Position numbers and translations under genes: made by a program
The notes under the pieces: model-generated
Database searches by the model: none
What the model was told of the DNA's origin: nothing
Seen by the model: the letters and a program-made list of their open reading frames with translations, nothing else
Assembly: GCA_029855925.1 (NCBI GenBank)
Contig: JAGSHP010000048.1
Span: 1 to 7,513 of the forward strand
From: Candidatus Thorarchaeota archaeon
GTDB taxonomy: Archaea > Asgardarchaeota > Thorarchaeia > Thorarchaeales > Thorarchaeaceae
Direction of reading: 5' to 3'
Length of the DNA stretch: 7,513 nt
Shown here: in pieces, positions 5,485 to 7,513 of the stretch
Position numbering within the stretch: position 1 is the first letter of the stretch
How the letters are laid out: every line of letters begins with the position of its first letter

Positions 5485-6690
5485 CTAGTGCCGCAGTAGC
5501 TTGGATTTGAGGTATGATGGCGCTACAGCCAGAATCGCACTTCGGACTGACCTGTTTCCGAGGATCATCTCTGCAATGACACGCGTGGTCTTTTTCGAAG
5601 CAAGAAGTGAACCGCCTATCTCCGATGAACCTCCGTGCATGAGTCGCTTCTGCAACCAGAGACCCCACCTAAGGTCCGAACCAATCGCTCGAGTCCATGC
5701 TTGCTCATAACTACGCAGTCGTTTCTTTGAGAAGTCCTGATCCTCCACTGCTTCGATTGCGGTCTCGGCAGCAAGCCTTCCAGCTATCGCGGAGTAGTGG
5801 ATTCCCTCGCCAGTAATGGGCGAGCAATGAGCTGCAGCATCTCCCGCAAGCATGATTCTCTCAGAATAGGATGGACGAACAATTCCTGCCAGCGGCATCA
5901 GTCCAGCATCGCGCCTTACAAGTGTGGCACCTGCCAGCTCAGTCCTTGCAGGTTCGGTATCATTGACAAGGTGATTAAGATAGTCAGTCAATCGCTTCTC
6001 AGACCTTCTCACCTCTGAGGCCAGTCCCCCTGTTCCCACAACTGCCACATGTCCCCGCGGAAAGATCCACGCATAACCATGTGGCGAGAACTCCGGGCCG
6101 TAGTAGAACTCATTGACTGGCTCGAATGATTCCTGGGATGCCTCCCTCTCATAGTAAAACTGGTTAGCATACCCCATGGCGGTCGGCGACAGTCGCTCTC
6201 GAACCAATGACGTCTTGATCGATACCGGTGTTGTTCCGCTGCAGTCAATCACAAGCTCACTATGGAGGTCTCTTACTCCTTCGTTGTCTCTGACTGTCAC
6301 CGTGCAGCCATCGCCGCCGATGGATATGGCCGTTACCAAGCTCTTCATTTGAACGTGTTTTGAATGGTTATCTATCAGTTTGAGAAGATGTCCTCCCAGA
6401 GAGTCGCGCGCAACATTGTATCCAGCTGCCTTGTCAAAATCAACTTGAACTACTTCGCGTCCTGAAAACTTCATGCGCACCGCTCGAACCGGGTGGCAAC
6501 CATTGAACGGTCGGATTTGAAGATCCGTGAAGGCTCTTAGAGGGAGATATCCTCCGCACGGCTTGTCCTTGCCAGGTGTTGATTCCCTACTGAGCAGCAG
6601 ATAGTCTATTGCGTGTTCGGACAACTTCCGCGCAGCAGTCAAGCCAGCAGGTCCTGCTCCAATGATGATGACATCGGTGTCAGTCTGCAT
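5485..6690 (-). CDS. Geranylgeranyl reductase family FAD-dependent oxidoreductase
   Basis: The protein (401 residues from ATG 6690) belongs to the FAD-binding geranylgeranyl reductase family, which hydrogenates isoprenoid double bonds. In archaea such enzymes saturate the digeranylgeranyl chains of membrane lipids; paralogues act on quinones or other polyprenyls. Visible motifs, in order: the dinucleotide-binding GAGPAG (11-16) after a beta-strand; KPCGGYLP (43-50), the cysteine-containing motif near the active site; ARDSLGGHLL (94-103); GYAWIFPRG (205-213), the family's YxWxFP motif, followed by VGTGG; and GDAAAHCSPITGEGI (283-297), the second FAD motif. The GxGxxG fold begins directly after Met 6690. 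Upstream codons to 6765 include a half-site and a TATA-like box, so the longer frame is not the gene. The last 80 residues look helical. Whether it acts on lipids or another substrate is open. Confidence 0.92.
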   Translation of the reverse strand: MQTDTDVIIIGAGPAGLTAARKLSEHAIDYLLLSRESTPGKDKPCGGYLPLRAFTDLQIRPFNGCHPVRAVRMKFSGREVVQVDFDKAAGYNVARDSLGGHLLKLIDNHSKHVQMKSLVTAISIGGDGCTVTVRDNEGVRDLHSELVIDCSGTTPVSIKTSLVRERLSPTAMGYANQFYYEREASQESFEPVNEFYYGPEFSPHGYAWIFPRGHVAVVGTGGLASEVRRSEKRLTDYLNHLVNDTEPARTELAGATLVRRDAGLMPLAGIVRPSYSERIMLAGDAAAHCSPITGEGIHYSAIAGRLAAETAIEAVEDQDFSKKRLRSYEQAWTRAIGSDLRWGLWLQKRLMHGGSSEIGGSLLASKKTTRVIAEMILGNRSVRSAILAVAPSYLKSKLLRH

Positions 6691-6713
6691 GATGGCAACA
6701 GTCAATTGCGTGT

Positions 6714-6723
6714 GTAATAAAAC
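6714..6723 (-). promoter_or_regulatory. TATA box for the geranylgeranyl reductase-type gene
   Basis: The minus strand reads GTTTTATTAC here, with TTTTATTA about 25-32 bases before ATG 6690. This predicts a leaderless or nearly leaderless transcript and supports that start over the upstream in-frame ATG 6765. The palindrome cluster begins about 43 bases further upstream (6766). Confidence 0.55.
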
Positions 6724-6765
6724 TCTCGTGCTCATCAGCATGTGCGATTTTGCCCTGTAGATCAT

Positions 6766-6794
6766 GCGTGTACTCTATCATCACTAGTAAACGC
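6766..6794. repeat. Split palindrome: two arms separated by 11 bp
   Basis: GCGTGTACT (6766-6774) and AGTAAACGC (6786-6794) are the two arms of the family palindrome, separated by CTATCATCACT. Eleven bases is about one helical turn, so both arms still face the same side of the DNA. The right arm has the C-to-A variant shared with the site at 1957-1978. It is the copy nearest the reductase promoter. Confidence 0.55.
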
Positions 6795-6805
6795 GTGGCT
6801 GTGCG

Positions 6806-6817
6806 AGTACACGTGAG
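6806..6817. repeat. Single arm of the palindrome family
   Basis: AGTACACGTGAG is one arm with no matching left arm (the preceding bases read GTGCG). It starts 20 bp after the right arm of the split site (6786) and 40 bp before the right arm of the perfect palindrome (6846). Confidence 0.5.
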
Positions 6818-6835
6818 AAGAGAGAAGCCACGACA

Positions 6836-6855
6836 TGCGTGTACTAGTACACGCA
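6836..6855. repeat. Perfect 20-bp palindrome, copy A
   Basis: TGCGTGTACTAGTACACGCA is its own reverse complement, centred on ACTAGT. It differs from copy B (6992-7011) only in the outer positions, where GC/GC replaces AC/GT; the core CGTGTACTAGTACACG is identical. A 16-bp identical palindromic core twice in 176 bp cannot be chance. It suits a two-fold symmetric DNA-binding protein. Confidence 0.8.
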
Positions 6856-6875
6856 AATCGTCAAGAGATGTGGAG

Positions 6876-6887
6876 AGTACACGTGTG
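6876..6887. repeat. Single arm of the palindrome family
   Basis: AGTACACGTGTG is another lone arm, starting exactly 30 bp after the right arm of perfect copy A (6846). It keeps the same orientation and so, roughly, the same helical face. Confidence 0.5.
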
Positions 6888-6991
6888 GAGTTTGGAGGTG
6901 TTATTCTGGATTCCCGGCGGAGATGTGATATTTGAGCGATCCATGAAGTCGTGGCGTCATGCCAGTTGTGAGGAGTTGGATATTGCTGAGC

Positions 6992-7011
6992 TACGTGTAC
7001 TAGTACACGTA
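6992..7011. repeat. Perfect 20-bp palindrome, copy B
   Basis: TACGTGTACTAGTACACGTA is a perfect palindrome with the same 16-bp core as copy A, 156 bp downstream. It lies nearer the plus-strand gene at 7404 (about 390 bp before its start) and marks the end of the cluster; no further copy is seen before 7404. Confidence 0.8.
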
Positions 7012-7343
7012 AGTATTTGATGGTTAGTGATATGCCCATAACACAGCTAAGATGCTCACCTCGGATAACTGGGTGAAAGTCATCTCCTCATCTGGTAGTG
7101 CACTCCGACTTGGCCTGATTCGGGGAAGCTCTTCAAATCGTGGTTGTATTGTCTATGAGTAATTACTGTGATCTCTCTACGGACGGCAAGAATGGATACC
7201 TTAACTTGACAATTCGGCGCGTGAAGATTAGGAAGTTCACTAGTTCAAGGAAGTGATAAACATTCCACAGTGACAGGGCTTTCAACACATTTATTATCCC
7301 CAATATATCTATATGAATTGTAGAATGTTTTCGTATATGATAG
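7012..7343. other. Gene-free, increasingly AT-rich stretch
   Basis: No coding frame, tRNA or strong repeat is visible. A small hairpin, TCACC (7056-7060) with GGTGA (7072-7076), is the only structure noticed and is weak. A lone ACTAGT (7239-7244) is the palindrome core without its arms. From about 7285 the sequence becomes AT-rich, with several possible TATA boxes (7289-7315), as expected ahead of the gene at 7404. Confidence 0.4.
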
Positions 7344-7352
7344 ATTTAAAAC
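7344..7352 (+). promoter_or_regulatory. TATA box for the secreted/anchored protein gene
   Basis: ATTTAAAAC predicts a start point near 7374 and a leader of about 30 bases that contains a ribosome site. The layout matches the 89-residue basic-protein gene. TATATCTATAT-like stretches at 7304-7314 would be alternatives with longer leaders. Confidence 0.45.
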
Positions 7353-7390
7353 GGGTTTCTTAGCTGGGTAACCGACAGTTACTTATCATT

Positions 7391-7395
7391 TGGAG
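7391..7395 (+). promoter_or_regulatory. Ribosome binding site
   Basis: TGGAG ends 8 bases before ATG 7404, a normal Shine-Dalgarno spacing. It supports this start over the in-frame ATG at 7428. Confidence 0.5.
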
Positions 7396-7403
7396 TCTTG
7401 TTA

Positions 7404-7513
7404 ATGAAATCTTGCGCTACCACAACTATGGCAGTTGGGCTCGTCGTGCTAATCGGTCTAATTGGCATTGTTGGATCACAACCCGCCGCCAAATCGCACC
7501 ATGAATTAAATAC
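7404..7513 (+). CDS. N-terminus of a secreted or membrane-anchored protein (3' end outside window)
   Basis: Thirty-six residues are visible, with no stop codon. The protein starts MKSCATTT, with one positive charge. A hydrophobic core follows at about residues 9-24 (MAVGLVVLIGLIGIVG), then a polar stretch SQPAAKSHHELN. This is the layout of a Sec signal peptide with a possible cleavage near the small residues at 25-29, or of an N-terminal anchor. The mature part is outside the window, so no function can be given. Start choice: TGGAG lies 8 bases upstream and a TATA-like box about 55 bases upstream. The gene is divergent from the geranylgeranyl reductase-type gene, with the palindrome cluster between them, so both could share regulation. 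Confidence 0.7.
   Translation, partial: MKSCATTTMAVGLVVLIGLIGIVGSQPAAKSHHELN

Noticed and set aside
6691..6765. A 25-residue N-terminal extension of the geranylgeranyl reductase-type protein
   Set aside because: The region holds a TATA-like box about 25-32 bases before ATG 6690, and the nucleotide-binding fold starts right after that Met, as usual for the family.
6766..7011. CRISPR array
   Set aside because: Copies are palindromic, vary in completeness and lie at unequal distances without regular unique spacers, and no cas gene is present.
6836..7011. Inverted-repeat ends of a small mobile element
   Set aside because: Each copy is itself a complete palindrome, further arms lie outside the pair, no target duplication is visible, and the interval has no transposase.
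6835..7020. A 61-codon frame in which both perfect palindromes are in frame and encode RVLVH repeats
   Set aside because: The palindromes are read equally well on the opposite strand and recur outside this frame (6806, 1957). The frame has no ribosome site, and the palindrome explains the repeated peptide.
7056..7076. Small hairpin TCACC/GGTGA as a regulatory RNA or terminator
   Set aside because: Five pairs over an 11-base loop without a T-run or conserved surroundings is within chance.

Overview
The window reads as chromosomal DNA from an archaeon. The clearest evidence is a geranylgeranyl reductase-family flavoprotein (lipid or quinone isoprenoid saturation) and a DUF106/EMC3-like member of the YidC/Oxa1 insertase superfamily. 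Several genes also have AT-rich TATA-like boxes 25-33 bases before an ATG, or before a short leader. Base composition is moderate, near half G+C in the genes and AT-rich between them. An Asgard lineage such as Thorarchaeota is a guess from overall feel, not something I can demonstrate. Proteins are strongly skewed to membranes: five of the eight genes are clearly polytopic, and the last one opens with a signal peptide or membrane anchor.

Layout. The C-terminal third of an MFS transporter (1-392, +) converges on a two-gene minus-strand unit: the DUF106 gene (1103-1660) followed by a 209-residue membrane protein (436-1065). A 0.6-kb gene-free stretch (1661-2274) carries repeats and palindromic half-sites. 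It leads into a small basic protein (2275-2544, +) with a hairpin terminator, then a four-helix membrane protein (2674-3012, +) with a second, very clean hairpin/T-tract terminator. A 266-residue soluble protein of unknown function (3151-3951, -) converges on it. The next half kilobase has no convincing gene but holds a 16-bp imperfect long-stem inverted repeat (4079-4182) and a set of mutually exclusive small hairpins (4271-4309). A minus-strand pair follows: geranylgeranyl reductase-type flavoprotein (5485-6690) and then a polytopic membrane protein (4462-5382). A 0.7-kb intergenic region (6691-7403) carries the best copies of the palindromes, and a secreted or anchored protein begins at 7404 and leaves the window.

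The most striking signal is a family of palindromic sites with consensus RCGTGTACT|AGTACACGY. They occur as two perfect 20-bp copies, near-perfect, split and half copies, in two intergenic regions about 5 kb apart and nowhere inside the genes that I could see. Same-orientation half-sites are spaced 20, 40 and 30 bp in one region and 40 bp in the other, close to whole helical turns. One lies between the TATA-like box and the inferred start point of the small basic-protein gene. This looks like an operator set for a cooperative dimeric DNA-binding protein. It would link the geranylgeranyl reductase promoter region, the 7404 gene and the small basic-protein gene, but that link is inference.

How the genes work together is mostly unknown. 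The reductase plus membrane proteins and a membrane-protein insertase homologue are consistent with a membrane-centred neighbourhood, but no pathway can be assembled from the sequence.
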